A stretch of 64,000 nt of DNA, from positions 1 to 64,000 of the forward strand of contig CAVYON010000024.1 in NCBI GenBank assembly GCA_963770035.1, read 5' to 3'. The notes beneath the pieces were generated by a model, which saw nothing but the letters and a program-made list of their open reading frames with translations, was not told the origin of the DNA and searched no databases. This document shows, piece after piece, positions 47,765 to 57,335 of this stretch (positions are counted from its first letter, which is position 1; the number at the start of each line of letters is the position of its first letter). The position numbers and the translations under genes are program-made. This stretch comes from Roseiarcus sp963770035. Its GTDB lineage: Bacteria > Pseudomonadota > Alphaproteobacteria > Rhizobiales > Beijerinckiaceae.

Positions 47765-49018
47765 TCAGCCCGCCCGTTCCGCGCGCTCAGCATAGATGTA
47801 AAGCGGCCGTGCCTTGCCATCGACCACCTCGGGACCGATAACGACCTGCTCCACACCGTCGAGGCCCGGAAGATCGAACATCGTGTCAAGCAAAATGGCT
47901 TCCATGATCGAGCGAAGACCGCGCGCTCCGGTGCGACGCTCGATTGCTTTCTTGGCGATCACGTTCAGCGCCTCGTCCTGGAAGGTAAGGTCGGTGGTCT
48001 CCATCTCGAACAGCCTCTGATACTGCTTGACCAGCGCGTTCTTGGGCTCGGTGAGGATCTTTTTCAGCGCCTCTTCGTCGAGATCCTCGAGCGTCGCGAT
48101 GACCGGCAAGCGCCCCACGAATTCGGGGATCAAGCCGAATTTCAGCAGGTCCTCGGGTTCCACGTCGCGGAACACTTCGCCGGTGCGGCGATCGTCCGGC
48201 GCCTGCACCTTGGCGCCAAAGCCGATCGATGTCCCCTTGCCGCGCGCGGAAATGATCCGTTCGAGGCCGGAGAAGGCTCCGCCGCAAACGAACAAGATGT
48301 TGGTTGTGTCGACCTGAAGAAATTCCTGCTGCGGGTGCTTGCGGCCGCCCTGCGGCGGCACGCTGGCGATGGTGCCCTCCATGATCTTCAGCAGCGCCTG
48401 CTGCACGCCTTCGCCCGAAACGTCCCGGGTGATCGAAGGATTGTCGGACTTGCGGCTGATCTTGTCGATCTCGTCGATGTAGACGATCCCGCGCTGGGCA
48501 CGCTCGACATTGTAGTCGGACGCCTGCAGGAGCTTGAGAATGATGTTCTCGACATCCTCGCCGACGTAGCCCGCTTCGGTCAACGTCGTGGCGTCGGCCA
48601 TGGTGAAGGGGACATCGAGGATGCGGGCGAGCGTTTGGGCGAGAAGAGTCTTGCCCGAGCCGGTCGGGCCGATCAGCAGGATGTTCGACTTCGCCAACTC
48701 CACATCGCCGTGCTTGGTGGCGTGGTTCAACCGCTTGTAGTGGTTGTGCACGGCAACCGACAAGACGCGCTTAGCCTGCGACTGGCCAATCACATAGTCA
48801 TCCAGGACCTTGCAGATCTCCCGCGGAGTCGGAATGCCATCCTTGCTCTTGACCAGCGAGGTCTTGCTCTCCTCCCGGATAATGTCCATGCACAGTTCAA
48901 CACATTCGTCGCAGATGAACACGGTCGGCCCGGCGATCAGCTTGCGAACCTCGTGTTGGCTCTTGCCGCAGAAGGAGCAGTAGAGCGTGTTCTTGGCGTC
49001 GCCGTCGGCTTTGGCCAT
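47765..49018 (-). CDS. clpX: ATP-dependent Clp protease ATP-binding subunit ClpX
   Basis: ClpX unfolds substrates for ClpP. The 417-residue protein has an N-terminal zinc domain (LYCSFCGKSQHEVRKL and VFICDECVELC), Walker A SNILLIGPTGSGKTLLAQTL, Walker B RGIVYIDEIDKISRK, and the IGF loop used to dock on ClpP (GTSIGFGAKVQAPDD). ATG 49018 is chosen because it gives the normal N-terminus MAKADGDAKN; the ORF opens farther upstream. It lies downstream of clpP in the same direction with a 242-bp gap. Confidence 0.96.
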   Translation of the reverse strand: MAKADGDAKNTLYCSFCGKSQHEVRKLIAGPTVFICDECVELCMDIIREESKTSLVKSKDGIPTPREICKVLDDYVIGQSQAKRVLSVAVHNHYKRLNHATKHGDVELAKSNILLIGPTGSGKTLLAQTLARILDVPFTMADATTLTEAGYVGEDVENIILKLLQASDYNVERAQRGIVYIDEIDKISRKSDNPSITRDVSGEGVQQALLKIMEGTIASVPPQGGRKHPQQEFLQVDTTNILFVCGGAFSGLERIISARGKGTSIGFGAKVQAPDDRRTGEVFRDVEPEDLLKFGLIPEFVGRLPVIATLEDLDEEALKKILTEPKNALVKQYQRLFEMETTDLTFQDEALNVIAKKAIERRTGARGLRSIMEAILLDTMFDLPGLDGVEQVVIGPEVVDGKARPLYIYAERAERAG

Positions 49019-49260
49019 TTGTCTTTCTCCAACTCGGCCGCTTCCCCGAATCGGGCGCAGCCTAAGCATTCTGAACTAACGAAACGTAGCCTCCGACCCC
49101 TCCTGCCGTATGCCGCGTCCCCAACCTTCTCTTCGTCCGAACCATCCGTCCCGGATAGGACAAGCAACCATCAAAGTCCGGACGAAATCAAGTCGTTCCT
49201 GAAAAGATGGCTACCTTAAGGCCCAGCAAGAATCGAGCCACTCAACACCCCCGAACCGTC

Positions 49261-49899
49261 TTAGAGCGGCTTCACTTCTTCGACTTCGACGGTCCGATTG
49301 GCGGTCACCTCATCGATGATGCCGAACGCCTTGGCTTCCTCGGCCGACATGAAATGATCGCGGTCCAGAGTCCGCTCGATGGCCTCGTAGGGCTGTCCAG
49401 TATGCTGGACATAGATCTCGTTGAGCCGGCGCTTCACTTTGAGAATGTCCTCGGCGTGGCGCTGGATGTCGGAAGCCTGGCCCTGGAACCCACCCGAAGG
49501 CTGGTGGACCATGATCCGCGAATTCGGCAGCGCGAATCGGTGACCCTTCTCGCCGGCGGCCAGCAGGAGCGAACCCATCGAGGCGGCCTGGCCAATGCAC
49601 AACGTCGTGACCTTGGGACGGATGAACTGCATGGTGTCGTAGATCGACAGCCCCGCCGTGACGACGCCGCCCGGAGAGTTGATGTAGAGAGCGATGTCCT
49701 TTTTCGGATTTTCCGCTTCGAGGAACAGAAGCTGCGCGACCACCAGCGAAGCCGAGACGTCCTCGACGGGCCCGACCAGGAAAACGATCCGCTCGCGCAG
49801 AAGGCGCGAAAAAATGTCGAATGAACGCTCGCCGCGCGCCGACTGCTCGATCACGATCGGCACGAGATTGTTGGTGTAATAGTCGATCGGATCGCGCAT
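49261..49899 (-). CDS. clpP: ATP-dependent Clp protease proteolytic subunit ClpP
   Basis: ClpP is the serine protease that forms double seven-subunit rings. The 212-residue product has the nucleophile S107 in CIGQAASMGSLLLAAG, the histidine H132 in RIMVHQPSGGFQGQASD and the aspartate further on. The oxyanion-loop SPGG motif (LYINSPGGVVTAGLSIYD) is present. The N-terminal pro-region before VPIVIEQSARGERSFDIFSR is short. It lies 120 bp after tig, the usual tig-clpP-clpX-lon order. Confidence 0.96.
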   Translation of the reverse strand: MRDPIDYYTNNLVPIVIEQSARGERSFDIFSRLLRERIVFLVGPVEDVSASLVVAQLLFLEAENPKKDIALYINSPGGVVTAGLSIYDTMQFIRPKVTTLCIGQAASMGSLLLAAGEKGHRFALPNSRIMVHQPSGGFQGQASDIQRHAEDILKVKRRLNEIYVQHTGQPYEAIERTLDRDHFMSAEEAKAFGIIDEVTANRTVEVEEVKPL

Positions 49900-50022
49900 T
49901 GGCTATGATCACCCCAGAGGTTGTTCGGCTGGCGCCCGGCTCAAGATAGGCATCCTGCGCCTTTCCGAAAAGAGGCGCCGACGTCCACTTGGCATGCGAG
50001 CCTTGCGCAATTTGGTCACTGG

Positions 50023-51445
50023 TTAATCCGCCGGCTTCTCGGCCGACGGGTCCTCGGGGGCCGCCGTTTCCTCGTCCGGTTTGGCCGATGGCGGCAAATC
50101 GTCATCGAGCGGCTTCATCAGCTCTTCCTTGGGGACACTGCGGTCCGTGACTTTGGCGAGGCCAAGGATATAATCCACGACTTTCTCCTCGTAGAGCGGG
50201 GCGCGCAGTTCGGCGAGCGCCTGCTGATTGCTGCGATAGAAATCCCAGACCTGCTTTTCCTGCCCCGGATATTGGCGCGCCTTTGCGATCAGCGCCTGGG
50301 TCATCTCCTCGTCGGCGATCTTCACCTCGGCCTTGGTTCCCACCTCGGCGAGCAGCAAGCCCGAGGCGCACCCGGCGCTCGGCGATCTTGCGGTAGTCCG
50401 CCCGCGCAGCTTCCTCGGTCGTGTTCTCGTCGGCGAAGCTGCGGTTAGCGGCCGTTTGCTCCTGCATCACCTGGGTCCAGATTCCCTCGAATTCCTGGTT
50501 CACCAGGCCTTCGGGAAGTTCAAAGGAATAGAGCGCGTCGAGCTTGTCGAGCAGCTGGCGCTTGACCTTGTCGCGCGAGGCGCGGGCGTACTCGGCCGTG
50601 ACCCGATCGCGGAACGTCTCCCTGAGCTTGTCGATGCTGTCGAGGCCGAGGCCCTTGGCGAATTCGTCGTCGATCGCCAAGGGTTCGGGCGCCGCGATCG
50701 CCTTGACCGTCACGTCGAACTCGGCGGTCTTGCCCGCGAGCGTCGGCACGCTGTAGGTCTCGGGGAACGTCGCGTGAATGACGCGCTTCTCGCCGATAGC
50801 GGCGCCGACAAGCTGGTCCTCGAAGCCGGGAATGAAGGTGTTCGAGCCGATCAGGACCTCAATGTCGCGGCCTTCCCCGCCCTCGAATGCAACGCCGTCG
50901 ATTTTGCCGTCGAAGTCGACGGTGGCGCGGTCATGGGCTTCGGCCTTCGACCCTTCGGGCTTGTCGGCGAAGGTTCGCCGCGCGTCGGCCAGCCTTTCGA
51001 TCGCGTTGGCGACATCGGCGTCTTCGACGTCCGTCGTCAGGCGCTCGAGCTCGAGCTCGGAGAAGTCGCCGATCTCGAAGGTCGGCAGCACTTCGAGCGC
51101 CACCTTGAACGTCAGATCCCCGCGCGCCTCGAGCGCTGCGTCGATCGCCGACTGGTCGGACGGCAACTCGATCTTGGGCTCGCGGGCCAGCCGAAGGTGG
51201 TTGTCGTCGACGATCTGCTTGTTGGCTTTGGTGATCGCCTCCTGGACAACGTCGGCCATCACCGACTTGCCGTAGATCTTGCGCAGATGCTCGACCGGCA
51301 CCTTGCCCGGACGGAAGCCCTTGATCTGGGCCTTCGACTTGAGCTCGGCCAGCTGACCGTTCAGCTTCTCGGCGAGATCGCTCGCCGGAAGGAAAATGTC
51401 GTACTCGCGCTTGAGCCCCTGGCTCAGCGTCTCCGTCACCTGCAT
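50023..51445 (-). CDS. tig: Trigger factor, one frameshift
   Basis: Trigger factor is a ribosome-bound chaperone with peptidyl-prolyl isomerase activity. The N-terminal domain contains the ribosome-docking signature IKGFRPGKVPVEHLRKIYGK; the PPIase domain follows (DRATVDFDGKIDGVAFEGG, FIPGFEDQLVGAAIGEKRVI), then the helical chaperone domain. At about 50357 the frame changes from RVRLGL to LLAEVGTKAEVKIADEEM; removing one G from the GGG in CTCGGGCTTG restores one protein of about 473 residues with no loss. This is probably a sequence error. The acidic tail PLDDDLPPSAKPDEETAAPE is usual in alphaproteobacteria. Confidence 0.93.
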
Positions 51446-51583
51446 TGTCCAATCCGCCTTGTTCTTACGGGGCCGAGGTTTCCCTTAGCCGATTTCCTAC
51501 TGTCGCCAAAGCGTCATCGTGGCCCCGTGCCGACCGCATGTCGTGAGAGTCGCTCCGCCGGATCGACCTCCGGAGCGGGGAAC

Positions 51584-51668
51584 TGGTGCGGGCGGAGGGA
51601 CTCGAACCCCCACAACTTGCGTCACCGGAACCTAAATCCGGCGCGTCTACCAATTCCGCCACGCCCGC
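51584..51668 (-). tRNA. tRNA-Leu (TAG)
   Basis: The 85-nt minus-strand class II tRNA starts GCGGGCGTGGCGGAATTGG, has anticodon arm CCGGATTTAGGTTCCGG with anticodon TAG, a long variable arm (TGACGCAAGTTGTG) and an encoded CCA. It lies about 140 bp upstream of tig. Confidence 0.95.
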
Positions 51669-51866
51669 GTTCGGCGTCTCCGCGATGCGGGCGCCCTGAG
51701 CTTCGGGCGCGCTCTATATCAGCTTGTCCGCCGCGCGCCAGCGAAAAATGGTCGATCGCACTCGGAGATCCGAGCCCGCGTAGACGATGCGGTTGCCTGA
51801 TCCGCCGGCTCGGCTAAGATGGGCGGCGCCGGATGGAGGCGCCCGACTCCCGGGAGCCAGCCCCTC

Positions 51867-53291
51867 GTGACCATCTTCACGCCGCGTTCTCAAGAGCGTT
51901 CCCGCCGCGCGGATGGCCCCAAAACGCGGTCCGGCGCCACACGTCGCGCCTTTGTCCGCGGCGGGCTCGCGGCGGCCGCCTGGAACCTCGCGCCGGCCCA
52001 GGCCGACACCCCTGCCCCGCTTGCGGACCGCTTCCGGCCGTTCGAGGCGGCGCCCTGCCTGCTCGCTTTAGGGCCACCGCCGGCCGAGGCGGCTGCAGCC
52101 CTTGCCTATAGCGGAACGATCCCAGGGCCGCTCCTACGCCTTAAGAAGGGCGAGGAGCTGGCGCTGAGGATCGCCAACGGGCTCGCCGAACCGACGACGC
52201 TCTGCTTTGCAGGCCTGCGCGCGGCCAATGCGGTCGCGGGCTACGGCGGCCTCACGGGGCCGGGGCTCGCGCCGGGCGCAAGCGCCGATATCCGCTTCGT
52301 CCCACCCAATTCCGGCTTCAACCTTTACTTCCCTCACGCCGGCGCGAGCGACGCCGGCCAGCAGGGCCGCGGCCTTTTCGGTCCGATCGTGGTCGACGAG
52401 GCCGAACCCTTCGCTGTCGACCAGGATGTCGTCGTCCTGTTGTCGGACTGGAGCGTTGACGACAAGGGCGGGATCAAGGACGACTTTGCCGACCCGGCGA
52501 TTGCGCGGGGCGCAGGCCGGCGTGGCGGCCTGGTATTCGCCAACGGCGCCGCCGCGCCGCTTGCCCTCAAGGCGCGACCCGGCGCGCGGGTGCGCCTCAG
52601 GCTCGGCAACGCCGCCACCGCCCGCCTGACCAACGTTGGGATCGACGGGGCGATGACCCTCATCGTGGCGGTCGACGGCCAGCCGTGCGAGCCCTTCGCG
52701 CCCTTGCGCAACCAGTTCCCGATGGGCCCGGGCGCGCGCTTCGAGCTCGTGTTCGACATGCCGCAAGAGGCGGGGGCCGAGGTGAAGCTCGTCCTGCGCT
52801 GGGAGGTCGGGGCGCCGGACATCCCGTTCGTCGCGCTGACCGCCGAAGGCGAACCGGTTCCAGCGCGCGACAAGCCCGCCCGCCTGCCGCCTAATCCCGC
52901 CCTGCCGACGGAGATCGCGCTCGAGGCCGCGCGCAGCTTTGATGTCGCCGTCACCGGCGGCGGCGGCGCGCCATTCGCGGTCAACGGCGTGACCTTCGTC
53001 GACTGGACGGCAAAGCCGCTCGCCCGGGTCGCTCGGGGCGCGCCGACCGTGTTCGCCTTCGCCAACCGTACGGCGGTCGTGCAGACGATGCGGCTCGGCG
53101 GCCACGTCGCCCGGCTCCTGCATTCGATGGACGACGGCTGGGAGCCCTACTGGCGCGACACGATCCTGATCCAGCCCGGCCGCACGCTGCACATCGCCTT
53201 CATCGCCGACAACCCGGGGAAATGGCCGATCGAGTCCGCCATTCCCGAGCACCGCGCCGCCGGGGTCGGAGCGTGGTTCGAGGTCGGGTGA
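51867..53291 (+). CDS. Tat-exported multicopper-oxidase-fold protein lacking copper ligands (SufI/FtsP-like)
   Basis: The 474-residue product (GTG 51867; the frame is open to ATG 51819) begins with a twin-arginine signal, ATRRAFVRGGLAAAAWNLAP, ending at AQADT. Three cupredoxin-like domains can be traced: YSGTIPGPLLRLKKGEELAL at the first, DVVVLLSDWSVDDKGGIKDD at the second, and GGHVARLLHSMDDGWEPYWR at the third. In true multicopper oxidases the segment after the first strand reads HWHG and the end has an HCH motif; here these positions are LCFAGLR and ESAIPEHRAAG, so copper cannot be bound normally. Such degenerate family members include SufI/FtsP, which protects the divisome. A similar role is possible. 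Confidence 0.75.
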   Translation: MTIFTPRSQERSRRADGPKTRSGATRRAFVRGGLAAAAWNLAPAQADTPAPLADRFRPFEAAPCLLALGPPPAEAAAALAYSGTIPGPLLRLKKGEELALRIANGLAEPTTLCFAGLRAANAVAGYGGLTGPGLAPGASADIRFVPPNSGFNLYFPHAGASDAGQQGRGLFGPIVVDEAEPFAVDQDVVVLLSDWSVDDKGGIKDDFADPAIARGAGRRGGLVFANGAAAPLALKARPGARVRLRLGNAATARLTNVGIDGAMTLIVAVDGQPCEPFAPLRNQFPMGPGARFELVFDMPQEAGAEVKLVLRWEVGAPDIPFVALTAEGEPVPARDKPARLPPNPALPTEIALEAARSFDVAVTGGGGAPFAVNGVTFVDWTAKPLARVARGAPTVFAFANRTAVVQTMRLGGHVARLLHSMDDGWEPYWRDTILIQPGRTLHIAFIADNPGKWPIESAIPEHRAAGVGAWFEVG

Positions 53292-53665
53292 GGCGACGTC
53301 GGGAGGGCCCGGCGTCCGGCCTGCCTGAAGGGCGCCATTTTCGAGTCGGTTTCCAATATTATCAAAGACCTGCGGCACCAGTTTCGATTCTGCGGAAGAG
53401 GCAGCCGGATCGAGCTTCGCGTGTATTTTACTATTTATATTAGTAACAATCTCGCGCCATTCCTCGTCCGCCAAGTCCCGGAGCCCGCGCCGCCATCACC
53501 GGAAGCCGCGGCGTCCGGCCGCTGAGCCGCCCGGGACGGCTACGCGCGATCGCATCAACATATTAAATAATCGTTTATGAATTGACACGGATCAATTCCC
53601 ATAACCAGGGCGCCCGTTATCCTAATCGAGATGCGTAGCGATTGCCGAAGAGAGGGAGTGATCTT
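53292..53665. other. Intergenic stretch with an AT-rich segment
   Basis: No gene is seen in these 374 bp. An AT-rich patch (TATTTTACTATTTATATTAG near 53422-53441) contrasts with the GC-rich surroundings and may hold a promoter for the PEP-CTERM gene, whose ribosome site AGAGGGAG is just before ATG 53666. Confidence 0.5.
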
Positions 53666-55380
53666 ATGCGCAACACCGCAGCCAATATTAGGAATTCCGG
53701 GCTTGAGCGGGGGCAGGTGAGATTCTTGAGCGGCTTTACGGTTGCGCCGTTGGCGATTGTAGCGGTCCTACTCGCTGACGGGGCGCAGGCCGGATCGCCC
53801 ACGACTTGGGAGACCGTGGTCAACAACGGGATGATCGCGCCGACCTCTACGACACCGACGTCATCGCCGTATTTCTTCAGCTACAATCAGCCCTCGGTCA
53901 ACGAATTTGGGCTCGTGGTGTTTCGCGCGCGCTCCAAGCCTCTTAGCGGCGGGGGCGGGGGCGGGGGCGGGGGCGGAGGCGGGACCACGCAGGGCGTCTA
54001 CACGCGCGACATGAGCCTCGCGGGCTCGACGATCAATTGGCTCGCCGACAACAAGGGCGTCACTGTTCCCGATCCCAACTCGACCGGCGCCACCTTTGTC
54101 GAATTCCCTTCAATTCCGCGCGTCGACGCGACGTCGTCGACTGTTGCTTTCCGCGGTCAATCGCAGCCCGTCTACACACTGCCGGACGGCACGAAGTCGG
54201 GCACTTCGGGTGTCTTTATGAAATCCGGCCGGGACGCTGATCACCGGCGCGAGTCGAGCTCGGCGACGCAGGACTCACTCAGTTCGCCGTACCCAGCACG
54301 CCTCCTGGAACCGGCTTCGACCAGTTTCCCGGCGCTCCAGCCGTCACCGGCGGCTCCACCGTCGTGTTCAAGGGCAATTACACCGTCAACGGCGCAGCGC
54401 AGACCGGCGTGTTCTACCGCAACACGGCCCTCGGCCTGACCGCCCCGACCGTGGCGATCGCCCAGTCCGGCCAGTCCATCCCAGGCTTCTCCGGCTCCGT
54501 CTTCGGTTCGACCGCGCCGCCGAGCGCGGCGATGAACAAGGTGGTGTTCACCGGACTCGACAACGAGAACGCGCCGACTGCAGGCGGCATCTATCTTGCG
54601 CCGCTGACGGCGAACCCATCGCTGAGGACCCTCGCCAAGATCGGCGAGTCCGTTCCCAACAGCGGCGGCCAGACCTTCGGCGGTTTCGGCGAGGGGCTGT
54701 CCTTCGACGGCCGCAATGTGGGATTCTGGGGTTATTGGGGCCCGGAAACGATGACGATCCACGTGGGCTGCTCGGCGGACGGCATGGCCTCGGCCTACTG
54801 CAAACAGCTGTATCCGGATGGGGTCGATCTCACTGAACCGCTGCATCAGGGGATTTTCACGCTGAACACGACCACGGACGCGCTCACGATGATCGCGCAG
54901 ACGGGGGAGAACGGATACACCGACTTCCTCAACTGGACGTTCTCTGGACAAGTGCCCGGCACGGAAGGCGCGACGGACGGCGAGTTGGCGCGCTGGCGCA
55001 GCTCGGCATATCTCTCGGATTCGGGCGGGAATGTCGTGTTCCTTGGGGAAAAGGACACCGTCGACGGGCTCTATCTCGGCGGCGAGAGCATGCCCTCGAT
55101 CGAGACTCTCCTGACGACCAAATCACTCGGCCAGTCGGTCGATCCTTTGGCGCCGGACGGCTCCTACGTGACTTCGATCGGCCTCGAGCGGGAAGGCTTC
55201 CGCGGTAACGCGCTGACCATAACCGTGGGCATGCTAAACGCGGCCACGACGGAAAGCTGGGGCGGCATCTATATGACGACGATCCCAGAACCTTCGACTT
55301 GGGCGCTGACGGTGTTCGGCTTCGCGGGGCTGGGCTTGCTCGCCGCGCGACGCAGCGCAAAGCGGCAGCTGGCTGCCTAG
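53666..55380 (+). CDS. PEP-CTERM exported protein with poly-glycine tract, frame broken near 54225-54260
   Basis: The protein starts with a signal peptide (FTVAPLAIVAVLLADGAQAG) and ends with a PEP-CTERM sorting tail: IPEPSTWALTVFGFAGLGLL followed by AARRSAKRQ. The middle has repeated strand-turn units of the type NVVFLGEKDTVDGLYLGG and AAMNKVVFTGLDNENAP, probably beta-propeller-like. A run of 12 glycines lies near residue 95. The frame moves twice between 54225 and 54260 (AGTLITGAS, then ELGDAGLTQFAVPSTPPGTG), so either two indels are real or this spot is misread. The corrected protein has about 570 residues. It would be processed by an exosortase and placed in the envelope or matrix. Confidence 0.75.
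53948..53983 (+). repeat. (GGCGGG)n tract encoding twelve glycines
   Basis: Six GGCGGG units (one with GGA in place of GGG) fill 36 bp inside the PEP-CTERM gene. As the unit is six bases, gain or loss of units keeps the frame and changes linker length. Very G-rich tracts also tend to be misread. Confidence 0.8.
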
Positions 55381-55539
55381 CGCGAGGAAAGCAGAACGCC
55401 GTGATCGAAGTCGCCGCCGCAAACCCCAGCAACCGCGGCGGCGTCAAACGGATCAGGGCCGACGTCAAAAAGCGCGCCGGGGTCTAGAATCTCACGGCGC
55501 GGCCGGCTCAAGGACGCCTTGGCGGATTGCGGGGACAAC

Positions 55540-56100
55540 CGCCGCCGCGGGGCGCCCGGAACGTGATCTGCCAGATCATCGGCGTCATCGACGAGATCGC
55601 CTTCCAGACCAACCTGGTTGCGCTCAACGCGGGCGCCGAGTCCGCGCGCGCCAACGAAGCGGGCAAAGGCTTCGCCGTCATCGCCACGGAAGTCAGAACG
55701 CTGGCGCAGCGGGCCGCCGAGGCGGTCAAGGAGATCAAGACCCCCATCCCGCTCGCGGGGTCGAGGTCGGCCGGGGCGTGGAGCTCGTCCACGAGACCGG
55801 AGCAGCGCTCGTGCGCACAATCGCCAAGGTTGCGGACATCAACCGCATCGTCAGTGACATCGCCAAGGGCGCCAAGCGTCAGGCTGCGGGCGTGGCCGAG
55901 ATCAATGCGACGATCGACGACATGGACAAGACGACGCAGCAGAACGCCGCCATGGTCGAGCAATCGGCCGCCGCCACCCGCTCACTTTCCGAGGAAAGCC
56001 GGAAGCTGGGGGAACTCGTGGCGCTGTTCCGGCTGGGTCCGGCTGCGGGGCAAGAGCCGGCCGCGCGAGCGCGCGCGGCGCGAGCAGGCGCCGGATCAGG
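55540..56100 (+). pseudogene. Methyl-accepting chemotaxis protein, C-terminal signalling domain fragment
   Basis: The hairpin tip of an MCP signalling domain is recognisable: IIGVIDEIAFQTNLVALNAG, then ESARANEAGKGFAVIATEVR and LAQRAAEAVKEIK. A frame change near 55745 leads to VGRGVELVHETGAALVRTIA and the last part QQNAAMVEQSAAATRSLSEE, ending with ESRKLGELVALFRLG. The sensor, membrane segments, HAMP domain and first helix of the hairpin are absent upstream; the sequence before 55540 is unrelated. This is a degraded copy, unless a large part lies in an assembly gap. Confidence 0.75.
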
Positions 56101-56243
56101 GGTAAACGAAGGGGCCGGCGCCCGGCTGCCGCATTCCATGGGCGAAGACTGGGAGCGCTACCTCAGCAGGCGGACACTCGATTTCCGCCGACGTTGCGCG
56201 CATAAATGCGACGCTGCTCTTCTCTGGTCTTTGGGGGAACCGG

Positions 56244-57077
56244 ATGCCAGGCCTCGGTCGTCTCCTGTCTTTGTCTGTGTTGACGATTTCGTGCGGATTC
56301 ACCTGCTCCGGCCTCAGCTCGGCCGATGAGGCGCCGCCCGTCCCGGAAATCCGGCTCGGGATTCTCAAGGGCTATCTGCCGCAAGAGGCCCTGCCCGACA
56401 GCGCCGCACTCTTGCCGCCGCCGCCGGCCATCGGTTCTGCGGCGGCGGCCCTCGATCAGGATGTCGCCCGCGCCAATCTGGCGCTTCGCGACACTCCCCG
56501 CTGGCGGCTCGCTACGATGGACGCAAACCTCGTATTTCCCGAGGCTGCTGGCGCATTTTCGTGCGCCCTCGGGGCGCCCATCACCCAGCAGGACACACCG
56601 CGGCTCTATCAAATGCTGCGGCGCGTCTTGACCGACGCCGGTTTCGCGACCTTTGCGGCCAAGGACAAGTACCAGCACGCGCGTCCGTTCATGCTCGACG
56701 GACAGCCGATTTGCACGCCCGACAAGGAGAAGGATCTCAGGGAGCAGGGTTCCTACCCTTCCGGCCACACGTCGGTTGGGTGGGCCTGGGCGCTCCTGCT
56801 CGCCGAGGCGTCGCCCGCGGAAAGCACGGCGATCCTCGCCCGCGGGCGCGCCTTCGGCGAAAGCCGGATAGTCTGCAACGTTCATTGGCGAAGCGACGTG
56901 ATCGAAGGCCAATTCATCGGCGCGGCCACCGTCGCCCGCCTGCACGACGAACCCGAGTTCCTGGCCGATCTGGCGGCGGCCAAGATTGAGCTGGCCGCCG
57001 CGCGCGCCAAGAATCTGCCGCCGCAGCGCGACTGCAAGTTCGAGGCGGAAGCGCTGGCCGAATCGCCGCCGCAGTAG
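56244..57077 (+). CDS. Class A (PhoC/PAP2-type) acid phosphatase
   Basis: The 277-residue protein has a signal peptide (SLSVLTISCGFTCSGLSSAD, with a cysteine that might be a lipobox) and the full vanadium-haloperoxidase-like phosphatase signature: K140-x6-R147-P148 in AKDKYQHARPF, GSYPSGHTSVGWAW with PSGH, and ESRIVCNVHWRSDVIEG with the SRx5Hx3D motif. Such enzymes strip phosphate from many organic esters in the periplasm. ATG 56244 gives a suitable signal peptide. It stands just downstream of the MCP fragment and converges on the repeat-protein gene at 57336. Confidence 0.9.
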   Translation: MPGLGRLLSLSVLTISCGFTCSGLSSADEAPPVPEIRLGILKGYLPQEALPDSAALLPPPPAIGSAAAALDQDVARANLALRDTPRWRLATMDANLVFPEAAGAFSCALGAPITQQDTPRLYQMLRRVLTDAGFATFAAKDKYQHARPFMLDGQPICTPDKEKDLREQGSYPSGHTSVGWAWALLLAEASPAESTAILARGRAFGESRIVCNVHWRSDVIEGQFIGAATVARLHDEPEFLADLAAAKIELAAARAKNLPPQRDCKFEAEALAESPPQ

Positions 57078-57157
57078 CTTTAGCGGCAATAAATGTCCAC
57101 GCGTTGGCTTCGTCAGTCTGTCAGTCTGCTGACAAACTCTTGACAACCCAAAGCAAG

Positions 57158-57188
57158 CCCGCCGCTGTTGGCATCCATCAGCGGCGGG
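57158..57188. terminator. 10-bp perfect hairpin between convergent genes
   Basis: CCCGCCGCTG at 57158-57167 and CAGCGGCGGG at 57179-57188 pair perfectly around an 11-base loop, 80 bp after the acid phosphatase stop and 148 bp from the end of the repeat-protein gene. No T run follows on either strand, so it is only a possible terminator. Confidence 0.4.
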
Positions 57189-57335
57189 ACTGCGTCGACG
57201 GCGTAGTGGGTTAGGCGGAGCGCGCCGTCTTGGGCAGGCCGCGCGCCGATTGCTGTGTTCCCATCGGGTTAGTCTCAGCTAATTCTGTGGCCGAGAAACG
57301 GACCCGGCGAAGGATTCGACGACGGGTCGCTGCGC

